This document shows, piece after piece, positions 44,162 through 53,234 of a stretch of 64,000 nucleotides of DNA. Every line of letters starts with the position of its first letter. The first letter of the stretch is position 1. This DNA is from CAUZFZ01 sp963579025 (GTDB lineage: Bacteria > Planctomycetota > Planctomycetia > Planctomycetales > Planctomycetaceae): the NCBI GenBank assembly GCA_963579025.1, contig CAUZFZ010000012.1:48218-112217 (forward strand), read 5' to 3'. A program made the position numbers and the translations under genes. Under the pieces are notes generated by a model. It was not told the DNA's origin, did not search any database, and saw only the letters and a list, made by a program, of their open reading frames with translations.

Positions 44162-46078
44162 ATGTGGCTGGGACTCTCACTGCTTGACTGGATCATCATT
44201 GGCGTGTCGCTGACTGGAATGGCGGCGCTCGGGATTGCGATGTCCCGGCAGATCCATGATGGCACCGACTTCTTCATGGGCGGGCGTCGATTCGGCAAGG
44301 TCTTCATGATCTTCTTCTCATTCTCGTCCGGGACGAGTGGTGACGACGCTGTGTCTTCCACAGCCGGGACCTGGCGAGTGGGCCTTGCCGGTATCTGGTG
44401 GACGTTCCTGTGGCTGTGGGCGACTCCCTTCTATTGGATTGTCGCGCCACTGATGCGCCGCATGCGAGCTCTGACTACCGGCGACTTTTTCGAGGCACGG
44501 TACGACACCGCGACGGCGACACTTTACGCCGTCTACGGAATCGCGATGACGATCGCCATGCTGGCTGGCGGATTGTACGGCAGTGGCAAACTGGTCAATG
44601 CGCTGACAGGTGGCGAACTCAATCAGGTCGCTCAGCAACTCGACCTGCGTGTGCCCCGAGTCCACTGGGATACGGCAAAATCAGAGGCTGAGATCACGTC
44701 GCATCAGTTGCAGGGCAACGAATTAGCCGTGCTGGCGATGACAGTGCTGTTTGTGGCCTACGGAATGGCGGGCGGGCTCAGCGCAGCGATTATTACGGAC
44801 TTTGTGCAAGGACTGCTGACGATCGTGTTCTCGTTCATACTCCTGCCGTGGATTTATCTGAAGATCGGAGGACTTGACGGGCTGCGTTCGCACGGAGAAA
44901 TCAAAACCGGCATGTTTGACCTGTTCGGTCGCGAAGACGTTGCCGGTCTGCTTGGTGCCGAGTCGATCACGGTTTTCTATGTGGTGATGCTTGCCGTTAC
45001 AGGATTGGCCGGTGTCGTTGTGCAGCCTCAGATCATGAGCATGTGTGGTGCCGGCAAGACAGAAATGGATGCCCGCCTGGGTTTCACGTATGGCCACCTG
45101 ATGAAACGTTTTTGCACGATCGCGTGGACGTTTACTGGTCTGGGATGCATCGTGTGGTATCTGGCCGCCGACGTCAGTCCGTTGGACCAGGCCACGCGCG
45201 AACGTCTGACTCCGGACGTCTCGGTGAGTGCAGACGCCACCGCGGCGAAAGTCCCGTTTGATCCAGAGTTCGATCGCAAGTTCGGGGATGAGCTGTTCGG
45301 TCGAGTCGCGCGTGACCTGCTGCCAAGCGGGTTACTCGGACTGCTGCTGGTCGCATCGCTGGCTGCCACAATGAGCACGGCCGACACGCGCATGCTGGCT
45401 TCCAGCGGGCTTTTTACACAGGGCATTTACAGACGTTTTTTCCTGCGCGACCGAAGTGAAAACCACTACTTGTGGGTCGGTCGCATCGCCAGCTTGGCGA
45501 TTGTCGCGTTGTCGCTGGTTTTGCAGACGACGTTTACGGACGTGATCGAAGCTCTCAAGTTTGTTCTGAAGACGACCGCTCCGATGGGCATCAGTTTCTG
45601 GATCGGCATCGTCTGGCGAGGCTGGACTCCCGCTGCTGTCTGGGCATCCAGCCTGGCGGCGTACGGCATGTGGGCCGTGTGTGCGTTCTTCCCTCAATCG
45701 CTGGCCGCGATCGGAATCGGTGAGCCGATCATCATCCCGACTGCGGATTACGTCAAAGTGGCGGATGCCTGGATGATGTTGTTGTACCTTTCGAGTGGAC
45801 TTGGTGGTGGATTACTTGTCAGCCTGATCACTCGACGTCCACCCCAGGAAAAGCTCGACCAGTTCTTCCTGCTGATGCGAACGCCGGTCCATTCGGGCGA
45901 GAAGATTTCCGCGCCATGTACGCTTCCGGCCGATCCGTTGCCGCCGCTGGACAGGATGTTTGATCACCCGGACATCGAAATCCCGAAACCCACGCGCGTG
46001 GACATCGTCGGATTCGTTCTGGCCTGGGTCTTCGTCGGGATCATCGTCTGGATCCCGTACTGGCTGTCGCGCGGTTGA
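44162..46078 (+). CDS. Sodium:solute symporter (SSS family), large type
   Basis: 638 residues from ATG 44162, preceded by AGCAGG; an upstream GTG is possible. Around 14 hydrophobic segments. SSS features: FFMGGRRFGKVFMIFFSFSSGTSGDDA, TTGDFFEARYDTATA, and SLAATMSTADTRMLASSGLFTQG. It lies next to the sialidase and acetyltransferase genes, suggesting uptake of the released sugar. Not closely similar to the symporter at 21884; the two have different N-termini and loops. Confidence 0.9.
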   Translation: MWLGLSLLDWIIIGVSLTGMAALGIAMSRQIHDGTDFFMGGRRFGKVFMIFFSFSSGTSGDDAVSSTAGTWRVGLAGIWWTFLWLWATPFYWIVAPLMRRMRALTTGDFFEARYDTATATLYAVYGIAMTIAMLAGGLYGSGKLVNALTGGELNQVAQQLDLRVPRVHWDTAKSEAEITSHQLQGNELAVLAMTVLFVAYGMAGGLSAAIITDFVQGLLTIVFSFILLPWIYLKIGGLDGLRSHGEIKTGMFDLFGREDVAGLLGAESITVFYVVMLAVTGLAGVVVQPQIMSMCGAGKTEMDARLGFTYGHLMKRFCTIAWTFTGLGCIVWYLAADVSPLDQATRERLTPDVSVSADATAAKVPFDPEFDRKFGDELFGRVARDLLPSGLLGLLLVASLAATMSTADTRMLASSGLFTQGIYRRFFLRDRSENHYLWVGRIASLAIVALSLVLQTTFTDVIEALKFVLKTTAPMGISFWIGIVWRGWTPAAVWASSLAAYGMWAVCAFFPQSLAAIGIGEPIIIPTADYVKVADAWMMLLYLSSGLGGGLLVSLITRRPPQEKLDQFFLLMRTPVHSGEKISAPCTLPADPLPPLDRMFDHPDIEIPKPTRVDIVGFVLAWVFVGIIVWIPYWLSRG

Positions 46079-46089
46079 CTGACCGCGGG

Positions 46090-46830
46090 TCAGGCAGCTG
46101 CCTTGCTTTCGCCGCAGTCTGGTCCGTCGTCGACGTTTGGTCCGCTGGTTTTTCCGGATGAGTTTTCCGCGTCCCGCCCGACGTTGCCGGCCGCTGAGCA
46201 CAGATCATTCATGGCGGTCTGCACTCGCACCGTGTATTCGTCAAGCTGCTCACGCGAGAGTTTTCCAGGTACCGAAATCGGCTCGCCAACGATCAGAGTC
46301 ACTCGTGAAAACGGTTTGGGGATAATCAGGTCGGTCCAGTTACCACGCAATCGCCAGTATCGCGAACATTGATACGCCAGCGGGGCAATGCGACGTCCTG
46401 ACTTTGAGGCCAGATAGACGATCCCATCCTTCATGGCGTGTTCGGGGCCGCGTGGGCCGTCGGGCGTAATCGTGATGTGATGGTCGCGCGTGACGGCAAT
46501 GCTCTCACGGAGTGCCTGGGCTCCGCCTTTCCCGGACGACCCGCGGACCGGCTTGATATTGATCCGCTTCATCGTCTCGGCGAGATACGACCCGTCCTGA
46601 TGCCGACTGACGATTCCGGCGGAATGGCAATGCCTGCCCATGAACAACGGAAACAGAATCGTGTCGTGCCAGGCGCAGTAGAGATAGCGTTCCCGCCCGT
46701 TCGGGTCGTATGCATTCGTATCCGAGTCCTGCAAATCGAACGACTTACGGGCAGTTGCGAACACAATTTGCCCACTTAGCACGATCAGATTCGCTACGAG
46801 CTTCGTCAGTAGTCGGCTGCGGATTCTCAT
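46090..46830 (-). CDS. DUF374 lysophospholipid acyltransferase-like protein
   Basis: The ATG at 46830 gives 246 residues and has AGGAAG close upstream. It matches the usual family start (RLLTKLVANLIVLSG, a hydrophobic anchor). A longer GTG start at 46953 remains possible. The motifs are CAWHDTILFPLF (catalytic H-x4-D region, short form), SRHQDGSYLAE, RGSSGKGG and ITPDGPRGP. DUF374 proteins are related to LpxL/PlsC acyltransferases and associate with lipid A or outer-membrane lipid synthesis. Third gene of the minus-strand set. Confidence 0.83.
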   Translation of the reverse strand: MRIRSRLLTKLVANLIVLSGQIVFATARKSFDLQDSDTNAYDPNGRERYLYCAWHDTILFPLFMGRHCHSAGIVSRHQDGSYLAETMKRINIKPVRGSSGKGGAQALRESIAVTRDHHITITPDGPRGPEHAMKDGIVYLASKSGRRIAPLAYQCSRYWRLRGNWTDLIIPKPFSRVTLIVGEPISVPGKLSREQLDEYTVRVQTAMNDLCSAAGNVGRDAENSSGKTSGPNVDDGPDCGESKAAA

Positions 46831-47012
46831 GGACTTCCTGTCCTGCCAGGTAAATCGTCCCTGTCGGTACTGTTCCCTTTCGGGTTGGGTGAGGTCGATC
46901 GCAGGAGCGGACTCTAGAAAATTCCGACGATTACCGGCAGACGAATTTTTCACGTTCGCCTTAGGTTATTTCTATTCCGGAAAACGTGGCAGTCAGGTGC
47001 TTTCAGTTGCTC

Positions 47013-47444
47013 TTACTTTAACCGGGATAGCTCATGGCACATTTCCGCAACCTCGTGCCACAAGGCCGGGCTCACTGCGAGAGAGCGTGATTGGGCCAAT
47101 GCCGTCAGTTCGTCATTCGGAACGGACTGTCTGGCAATCGCGAGTCCACCGACAGCAATGCACGGTGATCGACTCATGCCGGCGCTGCATGCGACAAGCG
47201 TTGGGACTTCCGCACTGACCAGCGACGAGACGACCTGAAGCGCCAGCCGCAGATGCCACTCGTCATTCCCCTGGCCATCTCGCAATGGAATGTGGCAGTA
47301 CGTAATCGACCGAGGCAGCACTGCAGGCTCTTCTTCAGCGGAGACGTCGACAACCGCTTCGATCCCCTTTCCCGTGATGCGACGGGGATCACGCGCGTCC
47401 CGTGCGTTTCCCGTCCACAACAGGTCGGGCACGACGTCCTGCAT
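47013..47444 (-). CDS. Dual-specificity phosphatase-like protein
   Basis: 143 residues. The C-x5-R loop is ACSAGMSRSP (catalytic Cys and Arg present), but the His that usually precedes the Cys is Ala. IPLRDGQGNDEW supplies the general-acid Asp region. Small DSP-like folds of this kind act on phosphoproteins, phosphoinositides or other phosphate esters. The start is 12 bp after the stop of the HtrA-like gene, so the two are one transcript. It may read out or counteract a signal; substrate unknown. Cytoplasmic. Confidence 0.78.
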   Translation of the reverse strand: MQDVVPDLLWTGNARDARDPRRITGKGIEAVVDVSAEEEPAVLPRSITYCHIPLRDGQGNDEWHLRLALQVVSSLVSAEVPTLVACSAGMSRSPCIAVGGLAIARQSVPNDELTALAQSRSLAVSPALWHEVAEMCHELSRLK

Positions 47445-47456
47445 GCGCCTCTCCGA

Positions 47457-49451
47457 TCAGATGCGGTCGAGGCTGTCGATCCAGCGGCCGAGTTCGTCAA
47501 TCGCCTCGGACGTTGGATAGCGATTGGCGTGATCTGGGATCTTCCGCGTGGTTACCGGAAACTTGAGGGATTCGAGGCTCTGTACAGTGCGATCAATGAA
47601 CGGCAACGCCGGATCGCGTTCACCATAGACCAGGTGGAATTGCACGAGGAATTCCGGGGTGTGTTCCGGTGGAGCTTTTCTCAACGGAGAACCTGCCAGA
47701 GCGACTCCTCGAATCACGCCTTCCGCGACATAAGCGGCGGACGCGGCAAATGGTCCGCTGTTTCCGAAACTGTGAATCGCGATCCGTGCAGGAGCGACTG
47801 CGTATCGCTCTTGAAAACCCTTGACGAGGTCTTTGACGAATTCGGTCTCGTTCGCTTCCCAGCCGCGGGTTTTCGCTGCCTTGGGGCCGACGAGAATGAT
47901 GCCCCGGTGTTCGCAGATGGACTGCCACTCACGATACATCGTGGCTTCCATGGTCGTGCCTTGCGGATGGACCCAGACCAGCAGGCTCCATGTCATGTCC
48001 GGTCGATACGAGTCCGGAACGAAGGCCCAGTATTCCTGGTCGTAGCCCGTCAGCTTGTCGGTATAGCGACCGGTTTTCGGAGCGTCTTCCGCTTTGGCGG
48101 GAGCCGCAGCTGCAGGAGTAAGGGCAGCGGTCAACTCTCCCGCAACTGTGTTGACGACTCCTGTCAGGGTGACATCGACAGATTCGGTCGAATCGCCTCG
48201 CTGCACCGACAGCGACGCGGTTTCGTCGGGTCGCAACTGGGTAATGAGTTCAGCCAGTTGAGCGGCACTTGTCAGTTCGGTGCCGCTGATTGAGAGGATG
48301 CGATCACCTTTCTTCAGTCCGCCCTCTGACGCTGCGCTGCCTTCGTAGACATATCGGATGCCGACCCCTCTGGCGGACTGGTCCTCGTTGCGTGTCGGCA
48401 AAATGCCCAGAAACGGCAACTCGTACGGCTTCAGTTCACCGACAAGAGTCACCTGCTGCGTGATCAACTCGTCTTCACGACGAACGGTTATCTCTACTGT
48501 CTCGCCTTCGAGTCGGCTCTTGAGTTCCTGCAGCAACTGCACAACACGGACAATCGGCTGGCCATTGATCTTCTCGATCGTGTCGCCAGGTTTGAAGCCG
48601 GCCTTCCACGCTGGCGAATCGAAGCGGACGCGATCGATCTTTGGTTGCTCGGCGTAAAGGTCGCCGGCTTTGATGGTCACGCCCGTCAGGCCGGGCCGCA
48701 GGTCAGTACCTTCCTTCAGGCGAGGGAGTACTGAAATGATGTCTTCGAACGGCACGGCGAAGCCGATTCCCGAGTCGTACCATTCGACACCAGCCGTCTC
48801 TGAGTTTCCCTGTGGCGAAAGTGGGACGAGCAATCCGGTGGCACGACCGGCGACGTCAACCAGAGCACCTCCGTAATTCACCGGCGACACCTTGGCATCG
48901 GTCTGAATGGCCTTACCCCAGACGCGATCGAGCGCGCTGACAATCCCGACCGACACGCTGGGCAAAGGCGAGTCGTATGTACGACCCAGCGCCAAAGCCC
49001 ATTGTCCGACGCGCAAGGAGTCTTTGGGAGCGATCAGGGGAACCGTGAGGTCCGTCGCGGAAATCTTCAGCAGCGTGACCATCCGCAGTCGGTCGGTGGC
49101 GATGATGCGTGCCGGGAAACGTCGGTTGTCCGGCAGTGTGACCAGTACGGTCGAGGGTTTGGAAATAAAGTTGAATGCACTCGACACGATGTAGCCATCG
49201 GCTCCAATGACGACTCCCGTTGTTGACGCCGTGCCCGTCAGGACCTTCCCCACGATATCCAGTCCGCCGACTGTGTCGATCCGGACCAGTGACGTAGCGA
49301 CTCTGACCGCGACCTCGCGGAAGGCCTGTTCTTCGGCATCCTCAAGCGCTTCACGAGCGTTGTCCTGTGCCTGTGCGACCTGAATCGCGAATAACGACGA
49401 CAGCGTCGCGAGCAGGACGGCGGATTGGCGGCGTTTGAGTTGTTTCAGCAT
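47457..49451 (-). CDS. Degenerate HtrA-type protease domain fused to two PDZ domains and an alpha/beta hydrolase
   Basis: 664 residues from ATG 49451, with a signal peptide (LLATLSSLFAIQVAQA). Residues 75-245 align with DegP/HtrA (GVVIGADGYIVSS, LRVGQWALALGRTYDS, SVSVGIVSALDR). All three catalytic residues are changed: His to Phe93 (SSAFNF), Asp to Met124 (TDRLRMVTLL) and Ser to Tyr193 (PVNYGGALV). PDZ domains lie at about 255-340 and 345-430. After an Ala/Pro linker, residues 465-664 form an alpha/beta hydrolase with candidate Ser561 (IAIHSFGNSG), Asp613 (YGERDPALP) and His641 (IPDHANRYP). It is probably periplasmic: a peptide-binding scaffold steering a hydrolase. It is first in a set with a phosphatase and an acyltransferase. 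Confidence 0.85.
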   Translation of the reverse strand: MLKQLKRRQSAVLLATLSSLFAIQVAQAQDNAREALEDAEEQAFREVAVRVATSLVRIDTVGGLDIVGKVLTGTASTTGVVIGADGYIVSSAFNFISKPSTVLVTLPDNRRFPARIIATDRLRMVTLLKISATDLTVPLIAPKDSLRVGQWALALGRTYDSPLPSVSVGIVSALDRVWGKAIQTDAKVSPVNYGGALVDVAGRATGLLVPLSPQGNSETAGVEWYDSGIGFAVPFEDIISVLPRLKEGTDLRPGLTGVTIKAGDLYAEQPKIDRVRFDSPAWKAGFKPGDTIEKINGQPIVRVVQLLQELKSRLEGETVEITVRREDELITQQVTLVGELKPYELPFLGILPTRNEDQSARGVGIRYVYEGSAASEGGLKKGDRILSISGTELTSAAQLAELITQLRPDETASLSVQRGDSTESVDVTLTGVVNTVAGELTAALTPAAAAPAKAEDAPKTGRYTDKLTGYDQEYWAFVPDSYRPDMTWSLLVWVHPQGTTMEATMYREWQSICEHRGIILVGPKAAKTRGWEANETEFVKDLVKGFQERYAVAPARIAIHSFGNSGPFAASAAYVAEGVIRGVALAGSPLRKAPPEHTPEFLVQFHLVYGERDPALPFIDRTVQSLESLKFPVTTRKIPDHANRYPTSEAIDELGRWIDSLDRI

Positions 49452-49713
49452 CTGGATGATCCCCTCGCTCGAAGACAATTCTCTTGCACGGCAGTTCTCG
49501 CACATCAGCCGAGTCCTGTCCAGAAGCGACCAATTGAGGCACGGAGGCACTCCAGGTACAGTCCGCCGCTGAAGATCAATGGCACGTATGTTAATGACGC
49601 CGCAGCCTGGCGAGCGGCGGACGTAAATCCGCCGATAACAACACGCTCGCCCGCATGTCAGAAAAACGTGCGATTGTTCCCGAAAGGCTGCCTGACCGCG
49701 AAAGAAATCTTCC

Positions 49714-50430
49714 ATGCGACACGACCAGCGACAACCCGACCAACTTCGACCCGTCGAGATCACACGCGGCTACACGGGATCTGCTGCCGGCAGCGTGCTA
49801 ATCAAAGCTGGTGTGACGACCGTGCTCTGTACGGCAAGCATCGATGAGTCAGTCCCGCCCTGGAAAATGCGGGATGAGAATCCGACCGGCTGGGTGACTG
49901 CCGAATACAGCATGCTGCCCGGAAGCACGTCTCCGCGGAAGCGACGCGAGCGAAGCAAGGTCGAGGGGCGGACCAGCGAGATCCAGCGGCTGATTGGTCG
50001 CAGTCTGCGATCGGTTGTTGATTTTGAAGCGCTGGGAGCACGCACCATTACGATCGATTGCGATGTGCTTGAAGCGGATGGTGGGACACGGACCGCCAGC
50101 ATCACTGGTGGTTTTATTGCACTCGCCGACGCGTTGAAGACCATCGCGGGCGATCTGCCCAGCGACCGGCCAGTGCTGCGAGCCAACGTGGCCGCCATCA
50201 GTGTGGGCATCGTGAAAGGCGAAGCGTTGCTCGACCTGTGCTACGTCGAGGACAGCGCCGCTGAGGTCGACATGAACGTCGTCATGACGAGCGAAGGCGA
50301 ATTCGTCGAAGTACAGGGAACGGCCGAAGGCAGGACCTACAGTCGTGAGCAGCTCAACTGCCAGCTTGATCTGGCGGATGCCGGGATTCGTGAGCTGATC
50401 GAACTGCAGAACCGAGTGCTGGGGAGCTGA
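49714..50430 (+). CDS. rph: Ribonuclease PH
   Basis: 238 residues, full length. A phosphorolytic 3'-to-5' exonuclease that trims tRNA precursors. DQLRPVEITRGYTGSAAGSVLIKAG, WVTAEYSMLPGST, RERSKVEGRTSEIQRLIGRSLR and LEADGGTRTASITGGFIAL are family hallmarks, with the phosphate-binding Arg in GTRTASITG. It stands alone and is divergent from the HtrA-like gene across about 260 bp with no other feature seen. Confidence 0.95.
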   Translation: MRHDQRQPDQLRPVEITRGYTGSAAGSVLIKAGVTTVLCTASIDESVPPWKMRDENPTGWVTAEYSMLPGSTSPRKRRERSKVEGRTSEIQRLIGRSLRSVVDFEALGARTITIDCDVLEADGGTRTASITGGFIALADALKTIAGDLPSDRPVLRANVAAISVGIVKGEALLDLCYVEDSAAEVDMNVVMTSEGEFVEVQGTAEGRTYSREQLNCQLDLADAGIRELIELQNRVLGS

Positions 50431-50432
50431 AT

Positions 50433-50500
50433 TGAGATCTCAGATTTCGCATTAGTGACATCAGTTTTGAGATGTCAGATCTGAGATCTGAAACCAACTC
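50433..50500. repeat. Palindromic spacer between convergent genes
   Basis: The spacer between rph and the RTX gene is made of GAGATCT/CAGATCT words, including the near-perfect palindrome CAGATCTGAGATCTG (about 50479-50493) and an inverted partner TGAGATCTCAGAT near 50433. It may fold as a terminator for either gene or be a small repeat. Confidence 0.5.
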
Positions 50501-50503
50501 GCG

Positions 50504-53080
50504 TCACAGCACTTCGACCATCTCATCGAAGTTCACGAATTCCTCGTCCACGTCGTCCGAGTTGCCCTCAGTCGAGGGCTCGTCGTCTTCAAGCAGTGTG
50601 GGTGGTGGCCCCGGAAAGACCGGCGGCATTCTCGGCGGCGGGTCGATGAACAGGATTTCGATGTTGCCGCCGGATCCGCCCATCCAGATGTCATCCCCGC
50701 GACTGCCGACCATCGTGTCGTCGCCGTCGTTGCCGAACATCGAGTCGTCGTCATCGCCACCTGACAGCCGGTCGCGTCCGCGGCTGCCGAACAATCGATC
50801 GCGGCCACGTTCGCCGAACATCTGATCGTCGCCCCTGCCTCCGCGCAGTTCATCGTTGCCGTCGCCACCTCTCATGATGTCACGTCCGGCACTGCCGTCG
50901 AGTGTGTCGTTGCCCCGGCCGCCAAACATGCGGTCGTTGCCGCTGCGTCCGAACAGTTGATCGCGCCCGCCGCCGCCGCGGAGAGTGTCGCGTCCGGAGC
51001 CACCGTCGATGCTGTCGTCACCGCCGCCGCCGGTGGCGCGGTCACGACCTCGGCCAACGTCGATGCTGTCGTTGCCCGAACCGCCGAAAGCTCGATCGCG
51101 GCCTGAGTGTCCGACCAGTCGGTCATCGCCGGCAGCGCCCCACATGGAGTCGTGACCGCCACCACCGAGGATCACATCGTCTCCCACGCCACCGTACAGT
51201 TGATCGTTGCCGCGACCTCCGTCCAGGAGATCTTCACCAGCTCCGCCATGTAGTTCGTCGTGGCCTTTGCCGCCAAACAGGATGTCGTCTCCGTGACCAC
51301 CTCGCAGAATCACGTCCGCGTGCGTCAGACCGACCGCGATAAAGTCATCGCCTTGACCGCCAGTCAGCAGCAACTCGCTGAACCGGTCGCGTTCGCCGCC
51401 GATCAGATCGAGTCCGTCGTCCCCGTCGTGACCATGCAGGGCGATGGCATCCAGATCGGGAGCATCCAGGTCCGTCAGGTCAAGGTCGATGTAGTCGTCC
51501 GCTTGCGTCCCATTGATGATCAGTGTCGTTGCCCCGACAAGACTGACTGTGTCTGAGGCGTCGCCAGCATTGGATTCAAAGTCGAATGCCAGATCAGTGC
51601 CGGTGGCTGTGACGGTCCATCCGCCCTCTGGAGTTTCGGGCAGGTTGATGGTCAGTGTCCCGTCGTCGGCAAGCTGTACTTCGTCGGTGCCGAACTCAAT
51701 CATCGGAGCGGCCTGTGGCCTGGGACCGTCCTCACCGAAGATGGCTTCAAGACGCACGCGAATGGTCTCGTCGGTGTTTGCCGCAGACACCGTCTCCGTG
51801 TCGGATGCGGTCGTTTCTTCCGAGTTGTCCTGCGATTCCTCGTCCACGGGCGGTTCCGCGGTACCGCCGGCACCAGTGAGCGTGTCCAGGTCGATACCGG
51901 CCAGATCGAGCAGCGTCACGCTGTAGTCGTAATCGCCGGGGATTCCCAGATTCGGCAAAACGCCCGTCGCATCCTCGGTCCCGTACCCGACCAGATGGAC
52001 GCCGAGGCTGAATCGAAACGTCTCCGGATCCGGTTCGAAGTCGTCACCGTCCCCGAATTCAAAATCCGGGTTTGTGTCGAGCGTGAACAGTGCAGCGCCC
52101 GCGATCGCCTGAAACAGAAGTCCGCTGATCGGCACGCTTGAACTGAAGGGCTCGTCCTCGACTTCCAGGTCCAGTTCATCCAACAACTCGGGCGGCAAGC
52201 TCATACAGCTTTGCGACGGAAGGCATGGAGTGGTGTCACCGGTATATTCGACCGTGACGAGGAGATCCTCGAAGAAGCCATCGTCATCCTCATCTTCACC
52301 GCCGTCATTGAACACAGGCTCTTCGCCATCGAACTCGGATTCTTCCTCAAAGCCGAAATCGAACGGGTCGCTGAATTCCTGGTCCGGTCCCTCAAGGAAC
52401 AACTGGGGCAGACTGGCAAAGACCTCGATACCGTCGTCGTGCAGGACGACATGAGTAAGCGGCCCATCGAAGTATCTTTCGAACATCTCGAGACCGATGT
52501 CCAATCCATGCCCATCACCCTGATCGATGAGCTGCGAAAGGAATCCGTCCTCCGCCGGGCCGTTGGCCAGGAATTCGTTCAAGGCGTCGTTGTCGGGTAA
52601 CTGGCCGCCGAACATCTCGACCAATGGAAAGCCAAACACACCGACACTGACCAGGATGTCCTGATCGAAAATGCCGCCGTCGACCAATGCGATCTCATCC
52701 TGAACGTCAGAAAGTGGTTCGGTGTCCGACGATTCGTCGACCGGAGCCAAACCGCCGCCGTCGATCAAAACTGGATCGCCGTCTTCCGATGGAAATCTCC
52801 CGGGATGATTGAAAATTGCCAGGTCGACTATGAGTTCCGGGACGCCGACCGCGAGTTCAAAGTAGCCGGGTTCCTGTGTGAGGGTGACATTCGCGGGAAC
52901 GTCTGCGTCCTCGGGCGTCTCAGCATTCGGATCAACGTCCAGAGCACCATGCGTCAGCAACACGCGGACTTCCAGCATTTCTGTCACACATAGCCGCGGC
53001 GCGGCACAGGCCGATCGTCGGCGGGATTGCGTGTGTTGCTTCTTCAGCTTGAGCAGACCGAGCCATCCGTTGCGTTTCAT
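50504..53080 (-). CDS. RTX-type calcium-binding surface protein
   Basis: 858 residues. The N-terminus has a basic stretch followed by TEMLEVRVLLTHGALD, the LE-x-R-x-LL motif common in large planctomycete surface proteins in place of a normal signal peptide. Residues 40-430 are highly acidic (Asp/Glu-rich, GDDFEPDPETF). From about 565 to 825 there are many RTX nonapeptides (GGxGxDxLxGGxGxD types such as GGAGEDLLDGGRGND), which bind calcium in a parallel beta roll. The tail ends VDEEFVNFDEMVEVL. It is probably exported and folds outside in calcium-rich seawater. No dedicated ABC exporter is adjacent, but the neighbouring TolC-type gene is suggestive. Confidence 0.85.
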   Translation of the reverse strand: MKRNGWLGLLKLKKQHTQSRRRSACAAPRLCVTEMLEVRVLLTHGALDVDPNAETPEDADVPANVTLTQEPGYFELAVGVPELIVDLAIFNHPGRFPSEDGDPVLIDGGGLAPVDESSDTEPLSDVQDEIALVDGGIFDQDILVSVGVFGFPLVEMFGGQLPDNDALNEFLANGPAEDGFLSQLIDQGDGHGLDIGLEMFERYFDGPLTHVVLHDDGIEVFASLPQLFLEGPDQEFSDPFDFGFEEESEFDGEEPVFNDGGEDEDDDGFFEDLLVTVEYTGDTTPCLPSQSCMSLPPELLDELDLEVEDEPFSSSVPISGLLFQAIAGAALFTLDTNPDFEFGDGDDFEPDPETFRFSLGVHLVGYGTEDATGVLPNLGIPGDYDYSVTLLDLAGIDLDTLTGAGGTAEPPVDEESQDNSEETTASDTETVSAANTDETIRVRLEAIFGEDGPRPQAAPMIEFGTDEVQLADDGTLTINLPETPEGGWTVTATGTDLAFDFESNAGDASDTVSLVGATTLIINGTQADDYIDLDLTDLDAPDLDAIALHGHDGDDGLDLIGGERDRFSELLLTGGQGDDFIAVGLTHADVILRGGHGDDILFGGKGHDELHGGAGEDLLDGGRGNDQLYGGVGDDVILGGGGHDSMWGAAGDDRLVGHSGRDRAFGGSGNDSIDVGRGRDRATGGGGDDSIDGGSGRDTLRGGGGRDQLFGRSGNDRMFGGRGNDTLDGSAGRDIMRGGDGNDELRGGRGDDQMFGERGRDRLFGSRGRDRLSGGDDDDSMFGNDGDDTMVGSRGDDIWMGGSGGNIEILFIDPPPRMPPVFPGPPPTLLEDDEPSTEGNSDDVDEEFVNFDEMVEVL

Positions 53081-53234
53081 CGCGATGCGTCCTGTCAGAT
53101 TTGAGTGATTGCGGCCCGCATCACTACAGCCTGTGGCGCCGATTCATGATCGCGCCGCAAATCGGCGTGACCTCCGGAGCGACCCCGCGAGCGTCACGGG
53201 TCACGCGCAGTCACTGCCGGCCTCTCACCGTTAA

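Noticed and set aside
49452..49763. Longer start for the HtrA-like protein
   Set aside because: The extension is Arg/Cys-rich with no domain pattern and would bury the signal peptide; it also overlaps the rph start.
51200..52600. Plus-strand open frames opposite the RTX gene
   Set aside because: They are mirror images of acidic and RTX repeats read on the wrong strand (Ser/Arg- or Val-rich runs), not independent genes.
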